Source of the DNA: Flavobacterium denitrificans DSM 15936
GTDB lineage: Bacteria > Bacteroidota > Bacteroidia > Flavobacteriales > Flavobacteriaceae
DNA: 64,000 bases
Reading direction: 5' to 3'
Assembly (NCBI RefSeq): GCF_000425445.1
Contig: NZ_KE384377.1
Location: 862,070-926,069 of the forward strand
How positions within the stretch are numbered: position 1 is the first letter of the stretch; every line of letters begins with the position of its first letter. Below are positions 8,574-17,022 of this stretch, one piece after another. The notes under the pieces are model-generated. The model searched no databases, was not told the origin of the DNA, and saw nothing but the letters and a program-made list of their open reading frames with translations. A program made the position numbers and the translations under genes.

Positions 8574-9324
8574 AATTGTCCTTTTGGACATACTCAAAAA
8601 CAAGATTGTGGTAAGTTACGCCTTAATTCTGGCGTTGCTTTCCTGGGGATCTTTTATGTTGGAGAACAATACAGCCAAAGGATTATTGACTATTTTAAAT
8701 GTCATTTTGTTTACAGTTCCACTGGTATCGGTACTCTTTTCTACAATTTATATTTACAATAGTTCAGAGTTTATAGAGCTTTTGCTGAGTCAGCCCATTA
8801 AACGAAAAAAAATCTGGATTAGTTTGTTTACTGGACTTTCGGTAGCAATGGTTTTGGCTTTTTTTCTTGGTGCTGGAATTCCGTTATTAATCAATTCTCC
8901 GGGAATGGCCGGATTAATGATGCTCTTAGCAGGAAGTTTAATTACAGTCGTGTTTGTCGGACTGGCTTTTTTAAGTTGCATTTTAACCCGAGATAAAGCA
9001 AAAGGAATTGGATTGGCGATATTGTTTTGGCTGTATTTTGCCATTCTTTTTGATGCGCTGGTGCTATTTTTATTGTTTCAGTTTTCAGAGTATCCTATTG
9101 AAGAAGCAATGGTCGGAATAACAGCATTAAGTCCGATTGATCTCGCGCGTATTCAAATTTTACTACACTTGGATCAATCTGCAATGATGGGCTATACAGG
9201 TGCAATTTTTAAAGATTTTTTTGGAACTGCAGTCGGATTATTGATTTCCTTTTTACTGCTGGTTTTATGGATCGCTATACCTTTTTTAGTTTCAGTCAGA
9301 AAATTTGAAACGAAAGACCTTTAA
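8557..9324 (+). CDS. nosY: NosY ABC transporter permease
   Basis: This 255-residue integral membrane protein has six hydrophobic segments and belongs to the ABC-2 type permease group. The start codon lies inside the end of nosF (17-bp overlap). By position and size it is NosY, the membrane partner of NosF in N2O reductase maturation. The next gene begins 25 bp downstream on the same strand. Confidence 0.9.
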   Translation: MNRIIKIVLLDILKNKIVVSYALILALLSWGSFMLENNTAKGLLTILNVILFTVPLVSVLFSTIYIYNSSEFIELLLSQPIKRKKIWISLFTGLSVAMVLAFFLGAGIPLLINSPGMAGLMMLLAGSLITVVFVGLAFLSCILTRDKAKGIGLAILFWLYFAILFDALVLFLLFQFSEYPIEEAMVGITALSPIDLARIQILLHLDQSAMMGYTGAIFKDFFGTAVGLLISFLLLVLWIAIPFLVSVRKFETKDL

Positions 9325-9349
9325 TTAAATTTTAAATAAAAAAAGCACT

Positions 9350-9721
9350 ATGAAAACAGATATTAAAAATAAGGGCGATATAAAAATATTGGTTGATGCT
9401 TTTTATTTTAAAGTTAAAACAGATCCGGTAATTGGCTATTTATTTACCGAGATCGCTTGTGTAAATTGGGAAAAGCATCTTCCTATAATGTATGATTTTT
9501 GGGATAATATTCTTTTTCACACCGGAAATTTCGATGGAAATCCGATGATGAAACACCGAATGCTGAACCAAAAAAGTAAATTAGTGGAAGCGCACTTTAA
9601 ACATTGGACAAAACTGTGGAAAAAAACCGTAGACGATTTGTTTGAAGGAGAAAAAGCAAATGAAGTAAAAATCAGGGCAAATAACATTTCAAAAGCCATG
9701 ATGAACAAAGTAATTGGTTAA
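9350..9721 (+). CDS. Group III truncated haemoglobin
   Basis: This 123-residue protein matches the group III (P) truncated globins. It has the early FYFKVKTDPVIGYLF segment, the MYDFWDNILF helix and NPMMKHRML, which carries the proximal His region. It is the last gene before a strong terminator, 25 bp after nosY, and is probably co-transcribed with the nos genes. Such globins bind O2 and NO; here a role in NO protection or sensing during denitrification is likely but inferred. Confidence 0.88.
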   Translation: MKTDIKNKGDIKILVDAFYFKVKTDPVIGYLFTEIACVNWEKHLPIMYDFWDNILFHTGNFDGNPMMKHRMLNQKSKLVEAHFKHWTKLWKKTVDDLFEGEKANEVKIRANNISKAMMNKVIG

Positions 9722-9727
9722 TAAAAA

Positions 9728-9758
9728 AACGGGAACTCAATTGAGTTCCCGTTTTAAT
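9728..9758 (+). terminator. Rho-independent terminator, probably bidirectional
   Basis: The perfect palindrome AACGGGAACTCA/TGAGTTCCCGTT is flanked by an A-run on the left and a T-rich run on the right. It lies 6 bp after the globin stop and between converging genes, so it can end the nos operon and also the Crp/Fnr transcript. Confidence 0.9.
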
Positions 9759-9859
9759 TTTGAGATAGTTAGAATTTGAATTAATAATTATCCTTTTATC
9801 ATTACAAAGGAACTAAAATGATTCCTTTTAAATTATGACTGGAATCATACAAGGATGAA

Positions 9860-10456
9860 CTAGTAAAATAATTTGTGGTCTATAATTTCGAGTTTTTTAT
9901 CCTTGCACATAAGCGAAAGTGTGCGAATTACAGTCTCTACACGCAAACCTGTAAAATCGGCAATTTCCTGTCTGGTGTATGGGATTTTCATTCTTTTTGA
10001 TGAAGTAAAATTGTGTTGTTTCTTCAGATTGTCCAAAAAATACTGAATACGGTATTCCGGTTTGTGATTGATTATATTTTTTGAAAAAACAATTTTATTG
10101 TAAATTTTCCAGGCGAGCAGTTTAATTACGTTGGCCTGTATTTCAGGATTTTCTTCTAGACAGGAGAAGAAATTCGCCTTAGAAAGTTTTAGAATCACAC
10201 AATCAGTTTGAGTAATAGCAGCGGCCGGGTAGGGTTGACTGATAAAAAGAGGCGGTTCTCCAAAGCTGTTTCCTTCCTGAAATACGCCAATAGTCAAATC
10301 TTTTCCGTCTTCATTTGTATAATTCATTTTTACCGTGCCTTCTAAAATTTGATAAAAATAGAGCGGTGGATCATTCTCATAAAAGATGATAGTGTTTTTT
10401 GGGACTTTTTTTGCAACCGCGCCCCAGGTATAAAGTAGATCGGTATCAATATGCAT
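9860..10456 (-). CDS. Crp/Fnr-family transcriptional regulator
   Basis: This protein of about 198 residues has a cyclic-nucleotide-type sensor beta-barrel (IFYENDPPLYFYQILEG) and a C-terminal winged helix with TRQEIADFTGLRVETVIRTL. I chose the ATG at 10456; an upstream TTG at 10468 would add four residues. No FNR-type N-terminal cysteine cluster is present, so a direct Fe-S oxygen sensor is unlikely. A DNR/NnrR-like haem-NO sensor is possible. Convergence with the nos/globin operon and the Crp-type palindrome at 2971-2986 suggest that it controls denitrification. The 447-bp gap to its right is AT-rich and holds no gene. Confidence 0.88.
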   Translation of the reverse strand: MHIDTDLLYTWGAVAKKVPKNTIIFYENDPPLYFYQILEGTVKMNYTNEDGKDLTIGVFQEGNSFGEPPLFISQPYPAAAITQTDCVILKLSKANFFSCLEENPEIQANVIKLLAWKIYNKIVFSKNIINHKPEYRIQYFLDNLKKQHNFTSSKRMKIPYTRQEIADFTGLRVETVIRTLSLMCKDKKLEIIDHKLFY

Positions 10457-10874
10457 TTTGGTAAACAATATAATACATTTAAAAGATTTGTTTTTGGTTT
10501 AAAATGCGATATTCTTTTAATGTTAAGAATGTCTTAATTTTAAAATTTCTATCAAAGAAAAGAATTACAAGTCAAAAAAAACATGATAAATGTTAGGTTT
10601 CGAAATAAAAAACAAAATGCATTAAAAGTTGTTTTAAAGTTGTGTAATGCGTTGTTTTAATATGTTTATGGTTTGAGTTTGTTGGGTTATTGCAATCGAA
10701 AATTCAGAAATTGAAAAAATTTTGGTGTAAAAGATCTGTATATTTACTTTCAAAATCACTGAACTACGAAAGCATATAAAAATCATAAAAAGCATTTTTA
10801 AATCAAAGATTAAAATATTTTTTTGATCGTAGTTATGCCTATTTTGCTTGGAGTATTTTTTGTTTTATTTAGTT

Positions 10875-10882
10875 TATCTTTG
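10875..10882 (+). promoter_or_regulatory. Bacteroidota -7 promoter element for the hybrid kinase
   Basis: TATCTTTG fits TAnnTTTG exactly and ends 21 bp before the kinase ATG. A TTG lies 24 bp upstream, slightly far for the usual -33 spacing. It is the only good match in this gap on the plus strand. Confidence 0.5.
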
Positions 10883-10903
10883 TGAGATATACGCACTAAG
10901 AAA

Positions 10904-12889
10904 ATGACTCCAAAATTCCCAATTCCAGATAACGAACTACAGCGTTTAGCAGCCCTAAAACGTTATAATATATTAGACACACTTCCAGATCATGCTTTTG
11001 ACGATGCTACAAAGCTTGTTTCCTATATCTGTGGTGTGCCTATTGCCCATATTTCTTTTATTGATGAAAGCAGGCAATGGTTTAAATCTGAAATCGGAAT
11101 AGGGGTTTCTGAAGTTCCTCGCGAAATCAGTTTTTGCAAATACACGATTATGGAGTCAAAAATGGTCGAAATTAATGACACATTTTTGAACGAACGTTTT
11201 AAAGATGATCCTAATGTTACCGGAGGTTTTAAAGTACGATTTTATGCGGGAGTTCCTTTGACAACGCCAGACGGCTTTAATATCGGAACTATTTGCGCCA
11301 TAGACCACGTTACAAAAACATTGGATGAAAATCAGCGAAATGCACTTTCGATTGTTGCAAAACACGTAATCAGTCAGCTTGAAGTTCAGACTAAAAATAT
11401 TGAGTTGGCCGCGCAGAAAAAAATTGCAGAACGAGCGGTTTTGGCAAAAGACAGCTTTTTGGCCAATATGAGCCACGAAATCCGTACGCCATTAAATGCA
11501 ATAATTGGTTTTACAGATCTTTTGGCGCAAACAGAACTTGATGAAACACAGCGCGACTATATTGACAGTGTTCAGATTGCAGGCGAAAATCTGCTTTTGA
11601 TTGTTAACGATATTTTGGACCTTTCTAAAATTGAATCAGGAAATTTAACTATTGATTCGGAGCCTTTCAATCTAAAAAAAACACTTAAACATGTTTATAA
11701 TTTATTAAAAGTAAAAGCGCATAAAGAAGTAGAATTCAATCTCTTTTTAGATGCCGATATGCCTGATATGGTTATTGGAGATCAAGGAAGATTAAATCAG
11801 ATTTTAGTAAATCTTATCGGAAATGCACTGAAATTTACTGTTGAAGGTGATGTCACTGTTTCTGTAAAAAAGGTTGATGAAACAGAAGATCATTATTCGC
11901 TTCGATTTTCTGTAAAAGACACCGGAATCGGAATTCCAGAAGACAAACTCAAAACTATTTTTGAACGTTTTACACAAGCAGAGGAAAGTACAACGCGAAA
12001 ATTCGGTGGAACTGGACTCGGATTAAACATTGTAAAACAATTGGTTGAACTTCAAAAATCTGAAATTCAAGTAAAAAGCAAAGAAGGACGAGGTTCAGAA
12101 TTTTCTTTTGTTCTTTCTTATAAAAAAGGAGATGCAAAAGTAGATTCAGTTAAAACCATATCAAAAAATGATCTTGGAAATCTGAAAATTTTGCTTTGCG
12201 AAGATAACGTGCTGAATCAGAAATTAGCAAAAAGCGTGGTGCAGAACTTTGGTTTTGAATTGGATATCGCTGAAAATGGGGAAGAAGGCATTGAGCTTTT
12301 AACGACGAACAAGTACGATTTAGTTTTGATGGATCTTCAAATGCCAATTAAAGATGGCTATCAGACAACGGAATACATCAGAAATGAAATGAAATTAGAT
12401 ATTCCAATTATTGCCATGACCGCACATTCTCTTGTTGGAGAACAGGAACGTTGTTACAAAGTTGGGATGAATGCATATGTGCCAAAACCTTTTAAACAGG
12501 CCGTGCTTTTAAAAGCAATAAAAACGGTTATGAGCGAAGATAGTGATCATGGAAGAAGAAGAATTATTGATTTTTCTATTTTGGATGAAATGGCATGTGG
12601 AAGCCCTGATTTTAGGAAAGAAATGATTGATCTTTTTATTGAAAAAATCCCGAGTCAAACCGCACAGCTTGAAGAAGCGTTTAAGAATGAAGAACACGAT
12701 ACAGTAAAAAAACTGGCTCATAATATGAAATCCAGTTTAGACATTTTCATGCTATCTGATTTGACAAACTGCCTATCGATTATTGAAGAAGAAGCTTCAT
12801 TTGGAGAATTTACATCTGAAAGTGAAGATAAAATAAAGATTTTGCATTGCGGAATCGAAGAGACCGTTAAAATCCTCAAGGAGCTTTGA
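10904..12889 (+). CDS. Hybrid histidine kinase GAF-HisKA-HATPase-REC-Hpt
   Basis: This 661-residue kinase has no membrane segment. The order is an N-terminal GAF domain (about 20-155), HisKA with MSHEIRTPLN (phospho-acceptor His191), an HATPase domain (DTGIGI, GGTGLGL), a receiver with LVLMDLQMP (Asp477), and a C-terminal Hpt with LAHNMKSS (His606). It can therefore run a full His-Asp-His relay and pass phosphate to a free receiver. The single-receiver protein encoded 75 bp downstream is the natural partner. The signal sensed by the GAF domain is unknown. Confidence 0.95.
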   Translation: MTPKFPIPDNELQRLAALKRYNILDTLPDHAFDDATKLVSYICGVPIAHISFIDESRQWFKSEIGIGVSEVPREISFCKYTIMESKMVEINDTFLNERFKDDPNVTGGFKVRFYAGVPLTTPDGFNIGTICAIDHVTKTLDENQRNALSIVAKHVISQLEVQTKNIELAAQKKIAERAVLAKDSFLANMSHEIRTPLNAIIGFTDLLAQTELDETQRDYIDSVQIAGENLLLIVNDILDLSKIESGNLTIDSEPFNLKKTLKHVYNLLKVKAHKEVEFNLFLDADMPDMVIGDQGRLNQILVNLIGNALKFTVEGDVTVSVKKVDETEDHYSLRFSVKDTGIGIPEDKLKTIFERFTQAEESTTRKFGGTGLGLNIVKQLVELQKSEIQVKSKEGRGSEFSFVLSYKKGDAKVDSVKTISKNDLGNLKILLCEDNVLNQKLAKSVVQNFGFELDIAENGEEGIELLTTNKYDLVLMDLQMPIKDGYQTTEYIRNEMKLDIPIIAMTAHSLVGEQERCYKVGMNAYVPKPFKQAVLLKAIKTVMSEDSDHGRRRIIDFSILDEMACGSPDFRKEMIDLFIEKIPSQTAQLEEAFKNEEHDTVKKLAHNMKSSLDIFMLSDLTNCLSIIEEEASFGEFTSESEDKIKILHCGIEETVKILKEL

Positions 12890-12964
12890 TAAAAAAGAAA
12901 TAAGCCTTAGCTTTACATATACGCCTAACATAAATGGCATTTTTGTCTCAAAAATAGCATAGCA

Positions 12965-13330
12965 ATGAGAATCATTTTAGCCGAAGATAATGATATCCTA
13001 CGCAAATCATTATCATTTTTCTTAGAATCCAAAGGATTTGAAGTTGATCATTTTTCTGATGGAAAAGATGCGCTTGAAGCCATCGAAAAAAATAATTACG
13101 ACTTGATTTTAACCGATATAAATATGCCCGGCATCAGCGGAATGGAAATTACGCAATACGTCAGGGAAACCATTAATTCTGATGTTCCTATCATAATATT
13201 GACATCCTCAGGTGTTGAACAGACAGAATTAGATTCTTTTGACATTGGTGCAAATGAATTTATTGCCAAACCAATAAGTCCTGCTGTTCTTTTAGTCCGA
13301 ATTAATAAGTTGTTAAAAATCAAAGCTTAA
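12965..13330 (+). CDS. Single-domain response regulator (CheY-like)
   Basis: This 121-residue receiver has acidic residues near 7-9 (AEDND), phospho-acceptor Asp51 in LILTDINMP, a Thr/Ser switch (ILTSSG) and the conserved Lys in AKPIS. There is no output domain. It lies between the hybrid kinase and a polysaccharide gene set, and its stop overlaps the next start (TAATG). It probably receives phosphate from the Hpt domain upstream and acts by protein contact, perhaps on the membrane synthase encoded downstream. Confidence 0.93.
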   Translation: MRIILAEDNDILRKSLSFFLESKGFEVDHFSDGKDALEAIEKNNYDLILTDINMPGISGMEITQYVRETINSDVPIIILTSSGVEQTELDSFDIGANEFIAKPISPAVLLVRINKLLKIKA

Positions 13331-14544
13331 TGAAATTTCTATACTATTCAATAGTTTTGCTTTTTGTTTCTTCCATTTGTTTTGGACAAGAAGCAAATAT
13401 AGATGCCGTTTTGGCTCAGGTAAAACAAGAAACTGAAAAGAAGAATTTTGATAAGGCTTTATCATTAATTGAGCCTTTGCGTGCAAAATTCCCTGAAAAT
13501 GAAGATATTCAGGTTTATGAAGGCCGAATCTACAGCTGGAAAAAAGATTATCCGTCATCCATAAAAATATTGTCGCCATTAACAGATAAAGCGAATCCAA
13601 ATCCGGATGCTTTGTTGGCGATTATCAATACTTATTTTTGGTCGGAACAATATGAAAAATGTATTTCATATTGCGATAAATATTTGGCAATTGATCCAAA
13701 ATCGGTAGATGTTATAAAAACAAAAGCAACATGTCTTGAAAAGCTAAACCGCGATCAGGAAGCGTTGGAACTTATTGAAAAAGCATCAATTGCAGATAAT
13801 AGTACTCAACCGTTTAGAAGTATTCGAACACTTATTGGAAAAAAAGCTAAAAATGCAATTGCAGCGTCTTATCTTAACATTTCCACATCAGAACCAGGGC
13901 AATCGCCTTTGCATTATGGGTATGTTGAATATTCACATAAATTCAGCAAATCAGCAATTGTGGGGCGCGCAAACATTGGAAATACAGGCGATGATACACA
14001 AATGCTATTTGAAACTGATTTCTACCAAACATTTTCGAACAAAAGTTATTTATATGCCAACGCTGGAATTTCAACAGGAGAGACGCTATTTCCCGTTGGA
14101 AAGGCTGGTTTAGAATATTATTTTGCTCCTCTTAAAAAATTTGATTTTGCATTGGGAGCCCGATTTATGCATTTTGAATCAGATGATATTACGTTGCTTA
14201 CAGGACAAGTTGCTTATAATACAGGTAATTATACATTGGCTTACAGACCCTATTATGATACAGGAAATTCATTGTTTTCACATGTTTTGAGTTTACAGAG
14301 AACAAATGAGGAAAAAGAACGAATCATAAGATTGGAACTTCAGTATGGAACGGTTCCTTACTTGTATCTTTATAACGGTTTCACACAGCCACTTGAAGCT
14401 TTTAGAGTTGGATTGCAATATCAGCATCGTTTTGGTGATTCTTTTTTTGTTCGTCCAATTTTTCTGTATGAGCGCGAGGAGTACACTCCAGGAGAATACA
14501 GAAACAGGTTTAATGTCCAGTTAATTGTAACTAAACGTTTTTAA
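13330..14544 (+). CDS. YaiO-family outer-membrane beta-barrel protein with TPR repeats
   Basis: This 404-residue exported protein has a signal peptide ending CFGQ. TPR-like helices cover residues 25-165, and a beta-barrel domain covers residues 180-404, ending in a typical terminal strand with Phe (VTKRF). It matches the YaiO-type barrel family. The arrangement of TPR plus barrel next to a GT2 synthase resembles the export part of poly-GlcNAc systems (PgaA-like). I infer an outer-membrane role in polysaccharide secretion. Confidence 0.8.
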   Translation: MKFLYYSIVLLFVSSICFGQEANIDAVLAQVKQETEKKNFDKALSLIEPLRAKFPENEDIQVYEGRIYSWKKDYPSSIKILSPLTDKANPNPDALLAIINTYFWSEQYEKCISYCDKYLAIDPKSVDVIKTKATCLEKLNRDQEALELIEKASIADNSTQPFRSIRTLIGKKAKNAIAASYLNISTSEPGQSPLHYGYVEYSHKFSKSAIVGRANIGNTGDDTQMLFETDFYQTFSNKSYLYANAGISTGETLFPVGKAGLEYYFAPLKKFDFALGARFMHFESDDITLLTGQVAYNTGNYTLAYRPYYDTGNSLFSHVLSLQRTNEEKERIIRLELQYGTVPYLYLYNGFTQPLEAFRVGLQYQHRFGDSFFVRPIFLYEREEYTPGEYRNRFNVQLIVTKRF

Positions 14545-14545
14545 A

Positions 14546-15370
14546 ATGGAAAAAGTTTGGGAACTATATGAAAAAGGAGATTGGGTTGTGCCTTTTCTGA
14601 TTTTTTCAATATACTTGTTTATTGGAGCTTCTTTTTTGTTGTATGTAGTTATTATTTGGAGCCGAAATAAAAATATTAGTAGAGAAAAACGCAGAATTGA
14701 ATACAGTGCAGCAATTGAAGAACTGATGGTTGCAGTGGTTTTTGAAGACATGACTTTTGCTACAATTCAGAAGGAACGAAGCTTGGATTTGTTTTTGAAT
14801 AATGCATTTTTTAGAGAAGTTGTAATGGAAACGATCCTAAACCTGCACAAAAATTATGATGGTGTTTACGCTCAAAAACTTGAACAGCTTTATAAAGATT
14901 CGGGATTGATAAATGATTCATTTAAGAAACTTCGAAACTTTAGATGGGAAGTAAAATGCAAAGGAATTACAGAACTTGCGGAGTTTAATATTAACGATGC
15001 ATTTGAAAATATTATAATATTTTCGAAAGCTCGAAAAAAGACTTTAAAAATCGTCGCAATTAATGCTTGTATTAAATTAGCGGGAACAAAAGGCATTGTT
15101 CATTTGACGGAACATCCTGATCCTATTGATGATTGGACACAGTTGAATATAATTGGAGCTTTTAAAAAACATGATATTGGTGATACAAAAGGAGTAGAAC
15201 TTTTATTGGGATCAAAAAATACTACAGTAATTACACTAGGATTAAAACTCATCAAAGAGCTAAAGCTTACGCAAAAAGTTCCTTATGTGGCAGAATTAGT
15301 AGATCGAGCGCCGAATTCTTTAATTAAATATGAAGCGCAAAATGTATTGCAGACTTTAACAACTGTATAA
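14546..15370 (+). CDS. Membrane-anchored HEAT-repeat protein
   Basis: This 274-residue protein has one N-terminal transmembrane segment (about residues 16-40). The remainder is helical, with HEAT-like repeats such as NFRWEVKCKGITELAEFNI and KTLKIVAINACIKLAG. It begins 1 bp after the YaiO stop and ends 9 bp before the GT2 start, so all three are tightly co-translated. No catalytic residues are visible. It is likely a cytoplasmic scaffold tethered to the membrane, perhaps linking the response regulator to the synthase. Confidence 0.72.
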   Translation: MEKVWELYEKGDWVVPFLIFSIYLFIGASFLLYVVIIWSRNKNISREKRRIEYSAAIEELMVAVVFEDMTFATIQKERSLDLFLNNAFFREVVMETILNLHKNYDGVYAQKLEQLYKDSGLINDSFKKLRNFRWEVKCKGITELAEFNINDAFENIIIFSKARKKTLKIVAINACIKLAGTKGIVHLTEHPDPIDDWTQLNIIGAFKKHDIGDTKGVELLLGSKNTTVITLGLKLIKELKLTQKVPYVAELVDRAPNSLIKYEAQNVLQTLTTV

Positions 15371-15379
15371 TTATATCGA

Positions 15380-16813
15380 ATGGATTTTTTAAATAACGAA
15401 TTGATGTGGTTTGTAGATATGTACATAGTGCTTATTTTGGGCTATGCGATATTGATCATGTCTTCGTATCTTATATTAGCGTATCTTTCTACAAAGGAGC
15501 TTAGGAGCTATCTTAAAAAAAACAGTTTTGTTGACTATGACGTTTTGCTTACAAGCGAGTTTGCGCCAAAACTTTCATTGATTGCACCAGCTTATAATGA
15601 AGGTTTTACAATTGAGGAAAACGTAAAATCTTTGCTTTCATTGAATTATAACAATTACCAGGTTATTGTGGTAAATGATGGAAGTAAAGACAATTCGATG
15701 GAAATTCTAATCAAAACGTATGATTTAGTTTTGACCGAACTTGATTTCCATCCACAAATTGAAACCAAAAAGCTAAAAGGAATCTATACTTCTAGAAACG
15801 CCGCTTTCAAAAAATTAATTGTTGCCGATAAAGAAAATGGAGGCAAAGCAGATGCCTTGAATGTAGGGTTGAATATTGCTCAAAATCCGTATGTGGTTTG
15901 TATTGATGTCGATTGTATTCTGGATAAAGATTCGCTTTTAAAACTGGCTAAACCTTTTTTGGAATCTCATGGAAAACGCATTATTGCAACTGGTGGTGTG
16001 GTAAGAATTGCTAATCAATGTATAATTAAAAACGGCCGCTTGGTTGAAGTAAATATTCCCGATGGCATGATTCCGAGGATTCAGGTTTTAGAATATTTGC
16101 GCGCATTTCTTTTAGGAAGAATGGCATGGGGAAGACTTGACGGATTGTTATTAATTTCTGGTGCTTTTGGTGCATTCGACAAAGAAATTGCATTATTAGC
16201 AGGGGGTTACAGCACAAAAACAGTAGGAGAAGATATGGAACTTGTAGTGCGAATGCGTCGCTATATGCTTGAAAACAAGTTGCCATATTCGGTAAGTTAT
16301 ATTCCAGATCCGCTTTGTTGGACGGAAGCTCCTGAAGAATTCAAAATATTCAAAAAACAACGCAGTCGATGGATGCGAGGTACAATCGAAACACTTAGTT
16401 TTCATAAAAATATGTTCATGAATCCAAAATATAAATTGTTGGGAATGCTGAGCGTGCCATATTGGACATTATTTGAGTTTCTGGCGCCAGGAATTGAATT
16501 TATTGGCCTTCTGATTACTGTAGTTTTTATAATTTTAGGGTTGCTGAACTGGCATTTTTTCTTTTTGCTGTTATTGTTTGTTTACACTTTTGCCGTCTTC
16601 TTTTCGGTTTTGGCATTGTTCAGCGAAGAAAGAACTTTTCATAAATATCCAAAACAAGCCGATTTTTTCAAATTGCTTTTGGCGGCGTTTATTGAACCAT
16701 TATATTTTCATCCAATGGCAGTTTACGCAGCTTTAGTAGGCTACAAAGAGAAAATCAAAGGAACACATGGCTGGGGCGAAATGACCCGAAAAGGTTTTAC
16801 CAAAAAGCAATAA
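15380..16813 (+). CDS. GT2 processive polysaccharide synthase (PgaC/IcaA-like)
   Basis: This 477-residue inner-membrane glycosyltransferase has N-terminal membrane helices (about 10-35). A GT2 domain follows with NDGSKDNS, the DVDCILD metal-binding motif, SGAFGAFDK, and the processivity motif QRSRWMRG. Three or four C-terminal helices lie at about 350-460. The motif set matches synthases of beta-linked polymers such as poly-N-acetylglucosamine. It is the last gene of the signalling and export set. The polymer type is inferred. Confidence 0.85.
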   Translation: MDFLNNELMWFVDMYIVLILGYAILIMSSYLILAYLSTKELRSYLKKNSFVDYDVLLTSEFAPKLSLIAPAYNEGFTIEENVKSLLSLNYNNYQVIVVNDGSKDNSMEILIKTYDLVLTELDFHPQIETKKLKGIYTSRNAAFKKLIVADKENGGKADALNVGLNIAQNPYVVCIDVDCILDKDSLLKLAKPFLESHGKRIIATGGVVRIANQCIIKNGRLVEVNIPDGMIPRIQVLEYLRAFLLGRMAWGRLDGLLLISGAFGAFDKEIALLAGGYSTKTVGEDMELVVRMRRYMLENKLPYSVSYIPDPLCWTEAPEEFKIFKKQRSRWMRGTIETLSFHKNMFMNPKYKLLGMLSVPYWTLFEFLAPGIEFIGLLITVVFIILGLLNWHFFFLLLLFVYTFAVFFSVLALFSEERTFHKYPKQADFFKLLLAAFIEPLYFHPMAVYAALVGYKEKIKGTHGWGEMTRKGFTKKQ

Positions 16814-16856
16814 ACTTAAAAGGATTTTCAAAACGATTAAAAGTTATTTTTGTAAA

Positions 16857-17013
16857 GCCCCATCGGGGTAAAATATTTATAGGATTTCAATAATACAAAT
16901 GAAAAAAGCTCCAGCGGAGCGACATATATTTGAATAAAAAATATGTCGCTCCGCTGGAGCTTTATATTGTAAAGAATTATTTTTTTGCTATAAATATTTC
17001 GCTTCTCTGAAGC
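16857..17013. repeat. Cluster of three palindromic repeat units (REP-like)
   Basis: The central unit has 23-bp perfect arms at 16905-16927 and 16941-16963 (core GCTCCAGCGGAGC, 13-nt loop). On the left is GCCCCATCGGGG followed by AAATATTTATAG (16857-16882). On the right, read on the minus strand, is GCTTCAGAGAAGC followed by AAATATTTATAG (16988-17013). The outer units share the same 12-bp tail in opposite orientation. This looks like a dispersed palindromic repeat family. The cluster sits between converging genes and may also act as a terminator. Confidence 0.75.
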
Positions 17014-17022
17014 TTAAGAAAA

